NCBI GenBank assembly: GCA_019634165.1
Contig: JAHQVT010000003.1
Span: forward strand, 1 to 64,000
Source of the DNA: Rhodospirillales bacterium
GTDB taxonomy: Bacteria > Pseudomonadota > Alphaproteobacteria > Rhodospirillales > Thalassospiraceae
Length of the DNA: 64,000 bases
Direction: 5' to 3'
Made by a program: the position numbers and the translations under genes. Of the stretch, positions 18,497 to 27,385 are shown in pieces. The notes below the pieces were generated by a model that worked only from the letters and a program-made list of their open reading frames with translations, was not told the origin of the DNA and made no database searches. Within the stretch, counting starts at the first letter, position 1; the number at the start of each line of letters is the position of its first letter.

Positions 18497-19686
18497 TCGA
18501 CTTTGCCGCCACCAAATCCCTGTTCCATATCCCCAAAGGTGTGATTTACCTTGATGGGAACTCGCTTGGCGTGCTGCCGAAATCGGCGGCAAATCGTGCC
18601 AAGTCGATGATTGAAGATGAATGGGGGGAAATGCTTATCCGGGGCTGGAATGATGCCAAATGGATGGAGCAACCCGAACGTGTCGGCAATCTGGTTGCGC
18701 GTTTGATTGGGGCAGCACCCGGTACTGTCGTGATGGGCGATACCTTGTCGATCAAGGTTTATCAGGCCTTGGCAAGCGCACTTGAAATGCGCCCGGATCG
18801 CAAGGTTATTGTGTCTGACAATGGCAATTTTCCAACCGATCTGTATATGGCCGACGGCCTGATCAAAAGCCTTGATAAGGGCCATGTTCTTAAAACACCA
18901 AGCCCGGAAGATGTCGACAGCCTGATCAACGAAGATCTGGCTGTCTTGATGCTGACCCAGGTCGATTATCGCACCGGGCGCATGTATGACATGAAACGCA
19001 TCACCGATCTGGCCCACGCAGCGGGTGCGATTGTGATCTGGGATCTTGCCCATTCGGCGGGTGCCGTGCCGGTTGATCTTGCCGGATGTAATGCCGACTT
19101 TGCAGTTGGCTGTAGCTATAAATACCTGAACGGTGGCCCCGGTGCCCCGGCATTTATCTATGTCCGCCCGGATCACGCCAAAACCATCCGACCTGCTTTG
19201 TCGGGTTGGCTGGGCCATACCGCACCATTTGCCTTTGATCCAGAATATACCCCGGCACCTGATGTCTCGCGCATGCGTGTTGGTACGCCGCCGGTCATTC
19301 AAATGACGGTTCTTGAAGAAGCATTGAAGGCGTGGGATGGCGTTGATATGGCCGATATCCGCAAACGCAGTATTGAGCTTTGCGAACAATTCATTGCCGG
19401 TGTCGAAGCAACCTGCCCAATGCTAGACCTTGTCAGTCCGCGCAACCCGGAACATCGTGGATCGCAAGTATCGTTCAAGTTTGATCAGGGCTATGCCGTG
19501 ATGCAGGCACTGATCGCACGCGGTGTCATTGGTGATTTCCGCGCGCCCGATGTTATCCGCTTTGGCTTTACCCCGCTTTATATCGATAATGCTGATGTTG
19601 ATGGTGCGGTTCAAATTTTGGCCAAGATCATGGAAACCAAGGCGTGGGATAAGCCGGAATTCCATAAACGGAATGCGGTAACATGA
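18493..19686 (+). CDS. kynU: Kynureninase
   Basis: This 397-residue PLP fold-type I hydrolase has the opening [13 protein letters not shown], the aspartate segment [14 protein letters not shown] and the PLP lysine in [16 protein letters not shown], all hallmarks of kynureninase. It splits kynurenine into anthranilate and alanine. It is coupled by ATGA both to the upstream anthranilate-CoA ligase and to the downstream tryptophan dioxygenase, so its product is channelled straight into CoA activation. No kynurenine 3-monooxygenase is present in the window, which argues for the anthranilate branch rather than 3-hydroxyanthranilate or NAD synthesis. Confidence 0.95.
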   Translation: MIDFAATKSLFHIPKGVIYLDGNSLGVLPKSAANRAKSMIEDEWGEMLIRGWNDAKWMEQPERVGNLVARLIGAAPGTVVMGDTLSIKVYQALASALEMRPDRKVIVSDNGNFPTDLYMADGLIKSLDKGHVLKTPSPEDVDSLINEDLAVLMLTQVDYRTGRMYDMKRITDLAHAAGAIVIWDLAHSAGAVPVDLAGCNADFAVGCSYKYLNGGPGAPAFIYVRPDHAKTIRPALSGWLGHTAPFAFDPEYTPAPDVSRMRVGTPPVIQMTVLEEALKAWDGVDMADIRKRSIELCEQFIAGVEATCPMLDLVSPRNPEHRGSQVSFKFDQGYAVMQALIARGVIGDFRAPDVIRFGFTPLYIDNADVDGAVQILAKIMETKAWDKPEFHKRNAVT

Positions 19687-20534
19687 TCAAAAAAACAGAA
19701 ACCAAACCTTATGATCCCAGCATCGAGGGTGCGCGAACGGATTTCTCCGATCAGATGTCCTATGGGGATTATCTGTCGCTTGATGCGATCCTAAGTGCAC
19801 AGCATCCCAAGTCTGATGCCCATGACGAAATGCTGTTTATCATTCAGCATCAAACGTCTGAACTTTGGATGAAACTTGCGATCCGCGAAATCAATGCGGC
19901 CCGCGCTGTCATGGGCAAGGGGGATTTTCGCCCGGCATTTAAAATGCTAGCGCGTGTGTCGCGGATTTTCGAACAGCTAAACAACGCATGGGACGTATTG
20001 CGCACGATGACGCCAAGCGACTACACGGCGTTTCGTGATGCGCTTGGTCCGTCATCAGGCTTCCAGTCCTATCAGTATCGTCAGATCGAATTCATGCTGG
20101 GCAACCGCAACCCTGCGATGTTACGCCCGCATGCACACCGCGAAGACATTCTTGAATTGCTGACGACCGAATTGGCAACGCCCAGCCTATATGACGAGGC
20201 GCTGCGCCTGTTGGCACGCGAAGGCATTGATCTTCCCGATCATGTTTTGGGGCGCGATGTTTCACAACCTTATACACCAGACGATGCGGTGATTGCCGCC
20301 TGGCACACGGTTTACAGCGACCCTGCTAAACATTGGTCACTGTATGAACTGGCTGAAAAGTTGGTGGATTTCGAAGATTACTTCCGTCGCTGGCGCTTTA
20401 ACCATGTGACCACGGTCGAGCGCGTGATTGGCTTTAAACGCGGGACCGGGGGCACGGGTGGTATCAGTTATCTGAAGAAAATGCTGGAAGTAGAACTGTT
20501 TCCTGAACTCTGGCGGGTGCGAACCACGCTTTGA
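19683..20534 (+). CDS. kynA: Tryptophan 2,3-dioxygenase
   Basis: The 283-residue protein is a heme dioxygenase of normal length. It has the substrate-site segment [30 protein letters not shown] and the C-terminal heme-ligand region [20 protein letters not shown]. It opens the indole ring of L-tryptophan to N-formylkynurenine, using O2. Its ATG overlaps kynU by ATGA. Formamidase for the next step is encoded on the divergent operon. A dyad and an ABC importer operon follow 137 bp downstream on the same strand. Confidence 0.95.
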   Translation: MIKKTETKPYDPSIEGARTDFSDQMSYGDYLSLDAILSAQHPKSDAHDEMLFIIQHQTSELWMKLAIREINAARAVMGKGDFRPAFKMLARVSRIFEQLNNAWDVLRTMTPSDYTAFRDALGPSSGFQSYQYRQIEFMLGNRNPAMLRPHAHREDILELLTTELATPSLYDEALRLLAREGIDLPDHVLGRDVSQPYTPDDAVIAAWHTVYSDPAKHWSLYELAEKLVDFEDYFRRWRFNHVTTVERVIGFKRGTGGTGGISYLKKMLEVELFPELWRVRTTL

Positions 20535-20594
20535 GGATGGACGGGCATGATGCAAATACTGCAAGATCAGGGGCAGGCATCAAGTTCGTAAAAA

Positions 20595-20624
20595 CCACGA
20601 CGCGAAAAGACATAAATGTCGTGG
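20595..20624 (+). other. Hairpin between kynA and the importer genes
   Basis: Outer arms ccacgac / gtcgtgg enclose a smaller dyad gacat-aa-atgtc. It has no U-tract. It may attenuate or stabilise the transcript between the enzyme genes and the binding-protein gene, or mark a separate promoter region. Confidence 0.4.
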
Positions 20625-20671
20625 GATCAACGTGTTGCTAAATGAATAAATGTATAAACACGGAGGCTTAA

Positions 20672-21811
20672 ATGAAGGGTATGAAGACAACCATTGCAGC
20701 AGTGGCTGCATTGCTTGTTGCCGGCGCAGCGCAGGCTGATCCGGTTAAGGTGGGGATGATCACAACGCTTTCGGGCGGTGGTGCTGGTCTGGGTATTGAT
20801 GCACGCGACGGCTTTATGCTGGCCGTCAAACAGGCAAACAATCCTGAACTTGAAGTCGTGATCGAAGACGATCAGCGCAAACCCGATGTTGCGGTTCAGC
20901 TTGCAGACAAATTGATCCAACAGGAAAAGGTTGATGTTCTGACCGGTATCATCTGGTCGAACCTTGCCATGGCTGTTGTTCCGTCTGCAGTTGCACAAGA
21001 CAAGCTGTATTTGTCGGTTAATGCTGCACCGTCGCAGTTGGCTGGCAAAGGCTGCAACAAGAACTATTTCGCAGTTTCCTATCAGAACGACAACCTGCAC
21101 GAAGCTGCCGGTGGTTATGCATCGACCGAAGGGTATAAAAACACCTTCATTCTGGCGCCGAACTATCCGGCGGGCAAAGATTCCCTTACCGGTTTCAAAC
21201 GCTTCTTCTTTGGTGATATCGCCGGTGAAGTTTACACCAAGCTTGGCCAGACCGATTACGCTGCCGAAATCGCACAGATCCGTGCTTCGGGTGCTGATAG
21301 CGTCTTCTTCTTCCTTCCGGGCGGCATGGGCATTGCGTTCATGAAACAGTATGCCCAGTCGGGTGTTGATATTCCGCTGATCGGCCCGGCATTCTCGATG
21401 GATCAGGGTATCCTTGGTGCGGTTGGTGATGCCGCACTTGGTGTTAAAAACACCTCGAACTGGTCAAAAGACATCGACAATCCGACCAACAAGGCATTTG
21501 TTGAAACCTTCCAGGCTGAATATGGCCGTCTGCCGTCGCTTTATGCGTCGTTTGGTTTCGATACGGCCAACCTGCTGCTTTCAGCAATGGGCAAAGCAAG
21601 CATTACCGACAAGGAGGCTTTCCGCAATGCGCTGCGTGAAGCTGACTTCAATTCGGTGCGCGGCAAATTTGTCTTTGGTCCGAACCAGCATCCGATTCAG
21701 GACATTTACGTTCGTGAAGTCGTGAAAGAAGGCGACGTTCTGACCAACAAAATTGTTGGTATTGGCCTTAAAGACCACTCTGACGCTTATGCGTCGGAAT
21801 GCTCGATGTAA
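20672..21811 (+). CDS. Liv-type ABC importer, periplasmic binding protein
   Basis: The 379-residue protein has a classical signal peptide (KTTIAAVAALLVAGAAQAD, cleavage after AQA) and a type I periplasmic-binding fold (VKVGMITTLSGGGAGLG). GGAGG lies just before the start. It belongs to the branched-chain/aromatic-acid binding group rather than to strict leucine binders. Its place between tryptophan-degrading enzymes and Liv-type permeases suggests a ligand such as tryptophan, kynurenine or anthranilate. Sequence alone does not say which. Two cysteines (KGCNKN, SECSM) could form a disulfide. Confidence 0.87.
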   Translation: MKGMKTTIAAVAALLVAGAAQADPVKVGMITTLSGGGAGLGIDARDGFMLAVKQANNPELEVVIEDDQRKPDVAVQLADKLIQQEKVDVLTGIIWSNLAMAVVPSAVAQDKLYLSVNAAPSQLAGKGCNKNYFAVSYQNDNLHEAAGGYASTEGYKNTFILAPNYPAGKDSLTGFKRFFFGDIAGEVYTKLGQTDYAAEIAQIRASGADSVFFFLPGGMGIAFMKQYAQSGVDIPLIGPAFSMDQGILGAVGDAALGVKNTSNWSKDIDNPTNKAFVETFQAEYGRLPSLYASFGFDTANLLLSAMGKASITDKEAFRNALREADFNSVRGKFVFGPNQHPIQDIYVREVVKEGDVLTNKIVGIGLKDHSDAYASECSM

Positions 21812-21831
21812 TCACGAGCGAACAAGACGGT

Positions 21832-21864
21832 GGGGGCCGGTCCCGATATTTAAAATCGGCCCCC
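21832..21864 (+). other. GC-rich hairpin directly after the binding-protein gene
   Basis: Stem gggggccg / cggccccc lies 20 bp behind the binding-protein stop and ahead of the permease genes. It is a candidate 3'-end stabiliser or partial attenuator that raises binding-protein dosage. Confidence 0.6.
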
Positions 21865-21892
21865 GACCACCTTGTGACGGAGTTATTCAATA

Positions 21893-22810
21893 ATGTTCTC
21901 TCTTTTCGTCGAGCAGCTTTTAAACGGCCTGCAGTCCGGTGTGATGCTGTTTTTGATGGCATCGGGGCTGACGCTGGTTTTCGGCGTGATGGGGCTGATT
22001 AATCTGGCCCATGGCTCGCTCTATATGGTTGGTGCATTTGCCTGTGCGGCAGTTGCGGCATGGACCGGTTCGTTCTGGCTTGGCCTTGTTGCCAGCTTGA
22101 TGGCCGCGGCCCTTGCCGGTGCATTGGTTGAAATGCTAATTATTCGCCGCTTATATAATCGTGATCACCTTGATCAGGTTCTGGCGACTTTTGCGCTTAT
22201 TTTAATTTTTTCCGAAGGCACGCGGTGGATTTTTGGATCCTTCCCGCTGTTTCTAAGCGTCCCTGAATTTTTGACGGGCACGGTTATTCTGCCCGGTGAT
22301 GTTGAATATCCGCTGTTTCGTTTTGCCATCATTATTGCTGGCTTTGTCGTGGCGGCGGGCTTGTTCCTGTTGATCGGGAAAACCCGCCTTGGCATTCGTA
22401 TCCGTGCAGGCGAAGCAGATCGGGGTATGATCGCGGCCCTTGGTGTGAATATCGATCGTCTTTACACAATTGTCTTTGCCCTAGGTGCTGCTCTTGCCGG
22501 TCTTGCCGGTGCGTTTGTTGGCACCACCCAATCGGTTCAGGTCGGAATGGGCGAGCCGGTTCTTATTCTGGCATTCGTTGTGATTGTGATTGGCGGCATT
22601 GGATCAATCAAAGGGGCGCTGATTGGATCGCTTTTGGTTGGGTTTACCGACACGATGGGGCGGTTTTTATTGCCGCACGCATTCGCAACCTTCCTTGATC
22701 CGTCCAGTGCAACCGCCATTGGTTCCGCACTTGCATCCATGTTGATTTATATCGTTATGGCGTTGGTTTTGTTCCTGCGTCCAAGCGGTTTGTTCGGGAC
22801 GGAAGCCTGA
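21893..22810 (+). CDS. Liv-type ABC importer, LivH-like permease
   Basis: The 305-residue membrane protein shows the LivH start (LLNGLQSGVMLFLMASGLTLVFGVMGLINLAHGSLYM) and the GVNIDRLYTIVF and VIVIGGIGSIKGALIGSLLVG segments of branched-chain amino acid permeases. About eight hydrophobic stretches fit the family. It pairs with the LivM-like protein one base downstream to form the membrane channel of the importer encoded here. Confidence 0.9.
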   Translation: MFSLFVEQLLNGLQSGVMLFLMASGLTLVFGVMGLINLAHGSLYMVGAFACAAVAAWTGSFWLGLVASLMAAALAGALVEMLIIRRLYNRDHLDQVLATFALILIFSEGTRWIFGSFPLFLSVPEFLTGTVILPGDVEYPLFRFAIIIAGFVVAAGLFLLIGKTRLGIRIRAGEADRGMIAALGVNIDRLYTIVFALGAALAGLAGAFVGTTQSVQVGMGEPVLILAFVVIVIGGIGSIKGALIGSLLVGFTDTMGRFLLPHAFATFLDPSSATAIGSALASMLIYIVMALVLFLRPSGLFGTEA

Positions 22811-22811
22811 T

Positions 22812-23798
22812 ATGACCATGAACCGCGAAACACTTATCAATTCCATTCTTGCCATTACACTGATTGCTGTACCGTTGATCGCGCTTGGCATGGATGAACC
22901 GTTCATCATTACATTGGCAACCAAGGTGGCGATTTTTGCCATGGCGGGTGTCGGGCTTAATCTTGTTCTGGGCTATGGCGGGCTTGTGTCCTTTGGCCAT
23001 GCGGCGTTCTTTGGGATTGGCGGATATGCTGCCGGTATCCTTGCCAGCCATGCGCTGAATTATGAACCGATCATGTCCTGGCCGTTCGAACTTGAAGGCA
23101 CCACCCAGATGATCATTATCTGGATTGTTGCATTGATTGCATCGGCTTTGATCGCACTTGCCATCGGTGCGATTACGCTGCGGACCAGCGGTGTTTATTT
23201 CATCATGATCACGCTGGCTTTCGCACAAATGATCTATTACTTCGCAATTTCCTGGCCAGCTTATGGTGGGGAAGACGGGTTGTCGATCTATGTGCGCAAT
23301 GGGTTCCCGGGGCTTAATACCCTTGATCCGATCAGCTTCTTTGCGCTTTGTGCGGTTATGCTGGGCATTGCCATGGCGTTTTCAGCCGTTCTGATCCGGT
23401 CGCGCTTTGGTCTGGCATTGCAAGGGGCGCGTCAGAATACGCAGCGTATGACTGCTGTTGGTATTGCGCCGTTCCGCATTCGTCTGGTGGCCTTTGTCAT
23501 TTCAGCAATGATCACGGCATTGGCCGGTGCCCTTTATGCGGATCTCAACCGGTTTGTCAGCCCCAGCATGTTGTCTTGGCATATGTCGGGCGAGATCATG
23601 GTGTTTGTCATTCTGGGTGGGGTTGGACGTTTGTTCGGACCGCTGGCAGGGGCAGGGCTTTACATCATCCTTGAACATCTTCTTGGCGGGGTTTGGGAAT
23701 TCTGGCAATTGCCGCTTGGCGTGCTTTTGCTGATTGTTGTTCTGTTTGCCCGTGGCGGACTTGTCGGTGTATTGGCGGGGGAACGTAAACATGCCTAA
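22812..23798 (+). CDS. Liv-type ABC importer, LivM-like permease
   Basis: The 328-residue permease has LivM signatures VGLNLVLGYGGLVSFGHAAFFGIGGY and the late segment EIMVFVILGGVGRLFGPLAG. About nine to ten hydrophobic segments are visible. Its stop codon overlaps the next ATPase start by 8 bases, so dosage of the two is coupled. Confidence 0.9.
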   Translation: MTMNRETLINSILAITLIAVPLIALGMDEPFIITLATKVAIFAMAGVGLNLVLGYGGLVSFGHAAFFGIGGYAAGILASHALNYEPIMSWPFELEGTTQMIIIWIVALIASALIALAIGAITLRTSGVYFIMITLAFAQMIYYFAISWPAYGGEDGLSIYVRNGFPGLNTLDPISFFALCAVMLGIAMAFSAVLIRSRFGLALQGARQNTQRMTAVGIAPFRIRLVAFVISAMITALAGALYADLNRFVSPSMLSWHMSGEIMVFVILGGVGRLFGPLAGAGLYIILEHLLGGVWEFWQLPLGVLLLIVVLFARGGLVGVLAGERKHA

Positions 23799-24540
23799 TG
23801 CCATTCTTACCCTTTCAAATGTCACCAAGCAGTTCGGGTCGCTTTTGGCCAGTGATGCGGTAACGCTTGATCTGCGTCCCGGCGAAATTCACGCTTTGAT
23901 CGGTCCGAACGGGGCGGGTAAATCGACCCTGATCAAACAGATCGCGGGCGAGATTAAATCAGACAGTGGCGACATCCATTTCAACGGTCAAAACATCAAC
24001 GAATTGGATGCGGTCGCACGGTCGCGTATGGGGCTTGCCCGAACGTTTCAGGTGTCATCCTTGATGCCGGAATTCTCGGTTTTGCAGAATGTGATGCTTG
24101 CCCGCCAATCGGTTAGCGGCAAGGTGTTTCGTTTCTTCCGCCCGGTTCTAAGCGACGCATCGCTGATCGAACCGGCAATGGCACAGCTTGAACGGGTTGG
24201 TCTTGCCGACCGCGCACAAATGCGTGCAGCCGATATTTCGCACGGCGAACGTCGCCAACTTGAAATGGCGGTGGCCTTGGCCCTTGAACCAAAAGCATTT
24301 CTTTTGGATGAGCCAATGGCAGGCATGGGACCAGAAGGGTCCAAACGCCTGACCGGTTTCCTTGATGGTTTGCGGGGGCAGGCCCCAATCCTTTTGGTCG
24401 AACATGACATGGATGCGGTCTTTGCGCTGGCCGATCGGATTTCGGTTCTGGTCTATGGCCGGATCATTGCCACCGGCACGGTTGATGACATTCGCGCCAA
24501 TGATGACGTTAAACGTGCCTATCTCGGGGAGGATGCCTGA
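23791..24540 (+). CDS. Liv-type ABC importer, LivG-like ATPase
   Basis: From ATG 23791 the protein has 249 residues; the track start at 23734 reaches back into the permease and is unlikely. Walker A is GPNGAGKST and the Q-loop lies near ARTFQVSSLMPEF. The signature ISHGERRQLEMA and Walker B AFLLDEPMAGMGP are LivG-like. It drives uptake with the LivF-like partner encoded next. Confidence 0.9.
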   Translation: MPNAILTLSNVTKQFGSLLASDAVTLDLRPGEIHALIGPNGAGKSTLIKQIAGEIKSDSGDIHFNGQNINELDAVARSRMGLARTFQVSSLMPEFSVLQNVMLARQSVSGKVFRFFRPVLSDASLIEPAMAQLERVGLADRAQMRAADISHGERRQLEMAVALALEPKAFLLDEPMAGMGPEGSKRLTGFLDGLRGQAPILLVEHDMDAVFALADRISVLVYGRIIATGTVDDIRANDDVKRAYLGEDA

Positions 24541-24541
24541 T

Positions 24542-25231
24542 ATGACTGCACTTCTCGAACTTAGTGGGGTTACGGCCTTTTACGGCGCATCGCAGGCGCT
24601 GTTTGGCATTGATTTGTCGTTAAATGAAGGCGAGGCGGTTGCGCTTATGGGCCGCAACGGCATGGGAAAAACCACCACGATCAAAACCATCTGTCGCATG
24701 ATGGAACATCGGGATGGTTCAATCCGCTTTGCCGGGCAGGATTTGGCAAAAATGCCCTCGCACAAGGCTGCCCGCCTTGGCCTTGGTTTGGTGCCAGAAG
24801 GCCGTCGGTGCTTTGCCCGTTTAAGTGTGACGGAAAACCTGATTGCGGCCGCTCGTCCCGGCGAATGGGACTTTGACCGGGTGGCGGGTTTGTTCCCGCG
24901 CCTTGCCGAACGTCGCGATCAAAAGGCAATGACGTTATCGGGTGGTGAACAGCAAATGCTGGCCATTGGCCGGGCATTGATGACCAATCCGCGTCTTTTG
25001 ATTTTGGACGAAGCAACCGAAGGATTGGCACCCGTTGTCCGCAAGGAAATCTGGGCTGCGATCAATCAGTTAAAACAATCGGGCCTGACGATCCTTGTCG
25101 TCGACAAATCGCTTAAAGAACTTTCAGGTGTTGCGGATCGGTATGTCGTCGTCGAAAAGGGCGTCACCGCATGGAGTGGTGCGGTTAATGAGCTGACCGA
25201 CGATCTTGCCGACCGGTATCTGGGGGTCTGA
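24542..25231 (+). CDS. Liv-type ABC importer, LivF-like ATPase
   Basis: From ATG 24542 the protein has 229 residues. The track start at 24362 would lie far inside the previous gene; family homology begins at MTALLELSGVTAFYG. Walker A is GRNGMGKTT, the signature is TLSGGEQQMLAI and Walker B is LLILDEATEGLAP, typical of LivF. It starts 1 nt after the LivG-like stop and ends 1 nt before the thioesterase ATG. Confidence 0.9.
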   Translation: MTALLELSGVTAFYGASQALFGIDLSLNEGEAVALMGRNGMGKTTTIKTICRMMEHRDGSIRFAGQDLAKMPSHKAARLGLGLVPEGRRCFARLSVTENLIAAARPGEWDFDRVAGLFPRLAERRDQKAMTLSGGEQQMLAIGRALMTNPRLLILDEATEGLAPVVRKEIWAAINQLKQSGLTILVVDKSLKELSGVADRYVVVEKGVTAWSGAVNELTDDLADRYLGV

Positions 25232-25232
25232 T

Positions 25233-25664
25233 ATGGCAGTCTTTACCTACCGGCAAAAGGTCTTGTTTCAACATTGCGATCCAGCGGGGATTGTCTTTTA
25301 CCCCCGCTATTTTGAAATGGTTAATGCCACGGTCGAAGAATGGTTTGATACGGTGATTGGCTGTGGTTTTCCTACCATGCATGGCCCGATGCAGGCCGCT
25401 GTCCCAACAGCCGGTCTTACCGTCGCCTTCACCGCACCCAGCATGCTGGGGGATGTTCTTGAATTTCGTCTTGATCCGCTGCGGATCGGGCGGTCCAGTC
25501 TTGATCTCGAAATCACCGCCCATGCCGGGGGCGAGCAACGCCTGAAAACAACATTAACGCTGGTCTTTACGAAAAAAGGGGCCGGGAAGTCGGTGGCATG
25601 GCCAGATGACTTGCGTGCCAAAATCGCAAAAGAAATCAATCAAGTGGTAGAAAAAAATGCATAA
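25233..25664 (+). CDS. Hot-dog thioesterase (4-hydroxybenzoyl-CoA thioesterase family)
   Basis: From ATG 25233 the protein has 143 residues and carries the 4HBT signature FQHCDPAGIVFYPRYFEM with the catalytic Asp, so a CoA thioester hydrolase is well supported. It sits at the end of the importer operon, one base after the LivF-like gene, and overlaps the RidA gene by 8 nt. In this locus it could rescue CoA trapped as a dead-end aminobenzoyl-CoA or release a final product. The substrate is inferred only. Confidence 0.83.
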   Translation: MAVFTYRQKVLFQHCDPAGIVFYPRYFEMVNATVEEWFDTVIGCGFPTMHGPMQAAVPTAGLTVAFTAPSMLGDVLEFRLDPLRIGRSSLDLEITAHAGGEQRLKTTLTLVFTKKGAGKSVAWPDDLRAKIAKEINQVVEKNA

Positions 25665-26052
25665 AATCGTTCAGCCAGACGGATGGAAAGAGCCCAAGGG
25701 ATATGCAAATGGCGTCTTGGCACAAGGTGCAACGCTGTATATCGGTGGACAAATTGGCTGGAACGCCGATCAGGTTTTTGTGGCCAAGGGTTTCGTCGGT
25801 CAGATGGAACAGGCGCTTAAAAACATTGCCGCTGTTCTTGAAGCTGCCGGGGGCAAGCCAGAACACCTGACCCGACTGACATGGTATGTCACCGACAAAC
25901 AGGAATATCTCGCCAAACAGCGCGAAGTCGGACAGGCCTACCGCAATGTGCTTGGCAAGAATTTCCCGGCAATGACCATGGTTGTCGTCAGTGCGCTGGT
26001 CGAAGATGAAGCCATGATCGAGATCGAGGCAACGGCGGTTATTCCGCAATAA
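25657..26052 (+). CDS. RidA/Rid-family imine deaminase
   Basis: The 131-residue Rid-fold protein has LYIGGQIGWNADQ and the later TRLTWYVTDKQEY and EIEATAVIPQ strands. Canonical RidA carries a late arginine near its IEATAV strand; the aligned stretch here reads VSALVEDEAMIEIEATAV, so I cannot confirm that residue. Rid proteins hydrolyse enamines/imines to ketones and ammonia. Fused to an operon that makes a 2-amino-oxo-cyclohexene CoA ester, it is the natural candidate for removing the ring amino group, directly or by quenching reactive imines. Confidence 0.82.
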   Translation: MHKIVQPDGWKEPKGYANGVLAQGATLYIGGQIGWNADQVFVAKGFVGQMEQALKNIAAVLEAAGGKPEHLTRLTWYVTDKQEYLAKQREVGQAYRNVLGKNFPAMTMVVVSALVEDEAMIEIEATAVIPQ

Positions 26053-26080
26053 ATCTGCGATCTGATTGGGTGTTAAAACC

Positions 26081-26105
26081 AAAGGGCAGCGTAATGCTGC
26101 CCTTT
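26081..26105. terminator. Terminator closing the tryptophan/anthranilate operon
   Basis: A perfect 10-bp stem aaagggcagc / gctgcccttt with a 5-nt loop lies 29 bp behind the RidA stop and 33 bp from the convergent permease stop. It can serve both directions. Confidence 0.8.
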
Positions 26106-26137
26106 GTCATTTCAGATTAATTTGGCCGAAGTAAAAC

Positions 26138-27385
26138 TTAATCCGAACCATTTCCTGTCAAATTCTCTGGGGCGAAAATACCCCCGCCGCCAGACGAAGG
26201 AGCCGTGCTTGGCGCTGCCGGGGTAGCATTCGATGATCCCGACAGGTTTTCCGGGCTAAAGATGCTGCCTGCATTGCCCCCAAACGGGCTGGATGGGGCT
26301 GTGCTTGTCGCATCGTTGCCAAGCGGACCCAGCGTTGGTGTTGTCGGTGCCGGGCTGCTTTGTTTTGGTGTTTCAAGCTGCTGTTGTTCCATCAGTTTTT
26401 GCTGAAGGGCACGCTTGTCTTCCAAAATCTGGGCTGTGCAGGCACTTGAATCATAGTTCTGGATGAACAGAACCGCACCTATCGCAAGCAGTCCCAAAAT
26501 TGCGGCCACTGATCCCGGATGGGTCGCATATTTAAGGACCGGGCGTTCGGCGATGATCATTCCCCATCCCTTGGAATGATACCGGTTGCGACATTCATAA
26601 ATGATCGCCCCGATCAAGGTGATGGATATGATGATAACCGCCACAGCCGAGATCGAAGGATCAAGTCCATAGCGGACTTTTGATGACAGAACGGTGGTAA
26701 AGGTGCTGCTTGAAACAATGGTAAAGACGGTGGTGTTGTAATTTTCAAGCGACGCCAAAAATGCCAAAACCGTTGCCGACCCAATTGCCGGCGCCATGAA
26801 AGGCAAAAGCACCTTTACAAAGGCCTGTGTCGGGGTTGCCCCCATATCAAGGGCAGCTTCGGTCAGGGTGTTATCAAAACGCTGAATACGCGACAAAAAC
26901 ACCAGCATTGAATAGGCCGCAATAAAAGTCACCTGACCAAAGATGGTCAGAAACGTGCCGTCATAGAAAAAGCTTTCATAAGGCGCGTCAAAAAACGTAC
27001 CGACCCGATCCCAGAAAATCAGGGTCGAAAGACCAATCACCACACCGGGGACCAAGATCGGTGCGATAAAGATCGTATAAAGAGATGCACGCAATTTCGG
27101 CCCGACTTGCGAAAGCATGATGGCCGCGGCCAACCCAATCGGGATGGCAACCACCACGACCCCAAACCCGATCAAAAGCGAATTGCCAAGGCCTTCGATC
27201 AGTTTGTCATCGGCAACAAGTTTGCCAAACCAATCGGTGGTAAAGCATTCCCACGGACTGACACGCGGGAAGTTTGACGAGTTGAATGCCGTAATCACCA
27301 TAATGATCAGCGGGCCGAACAAATAGGCAAAGAACAGTGTCAGATAAATACCGGGCACCATTGATGTTGGGGATTTGATCTTCAT
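26138..27385 (-). CDS. ABC permease (PotC-like) with extra membrane segment and repeat tail
   Basis: The 415-residue protein has a normal 6-segment permease of the spermidine/putrescine-type group in residues 1-265, including the EAA loop EAALDMGATPTQAFVKVLLP (176-195). About 120 residues follow that the family lacks: a seventh hydrophobic segment (291-309), a short charged Gln-rich helix (318-338) and a Pro/Ser/Thr/Gly-rich tail. The tail holds two near-copies of one motif, GSIFSPENLSG (373-383) and GGIFAPENLTG (401-411). With a seventh crossing the tail should face the periplasm. It overlaps the upstream permease by 4 nt. Neighbours suggest taurine uptake. Confidence 0.85.
   Translation of the reverse strand: MKIKSPTSMVPGIYLTLFFAYLFGPLIIMVITAFNSSNFPRVSPWECFTTDWFGKLVADDKLIEGLGNSLLIGFGVVVVAIPIGLAAAIMLSQVGPKLRASLYTIFIAPILVPGVVIGLSTLIFWDRVGTFFDAPYESFFYDGTFLTIFGQVTFIAAYSMLVFLSRIQRFDNTLTEAALDMGATPTQAFVKVLLPFMAPAIGSATVLAFLASLENYNTTVFTIVSSSTFTTVLSSKVRYGLDPSISAVAVIIISITLIGAIIYECRNRYHSKGWGMIIAERPVLKYATHPGSVAAILGLLAIGAVLFIQNYDSSACTAQILEDKRALQQKLMEQQQLETPKQSSPAPTTPTLGPLGNDATSTAPSSPFGGNAGSIFSPENLSGSSNATPAAPSTAPSSGGGGIFAPENLTGNGSD

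Noticed and set aside
18460-19389. 309-residue minus-strand ORF
   Set aside because: It is the antisense shadow of kynU, which has full family signatures.
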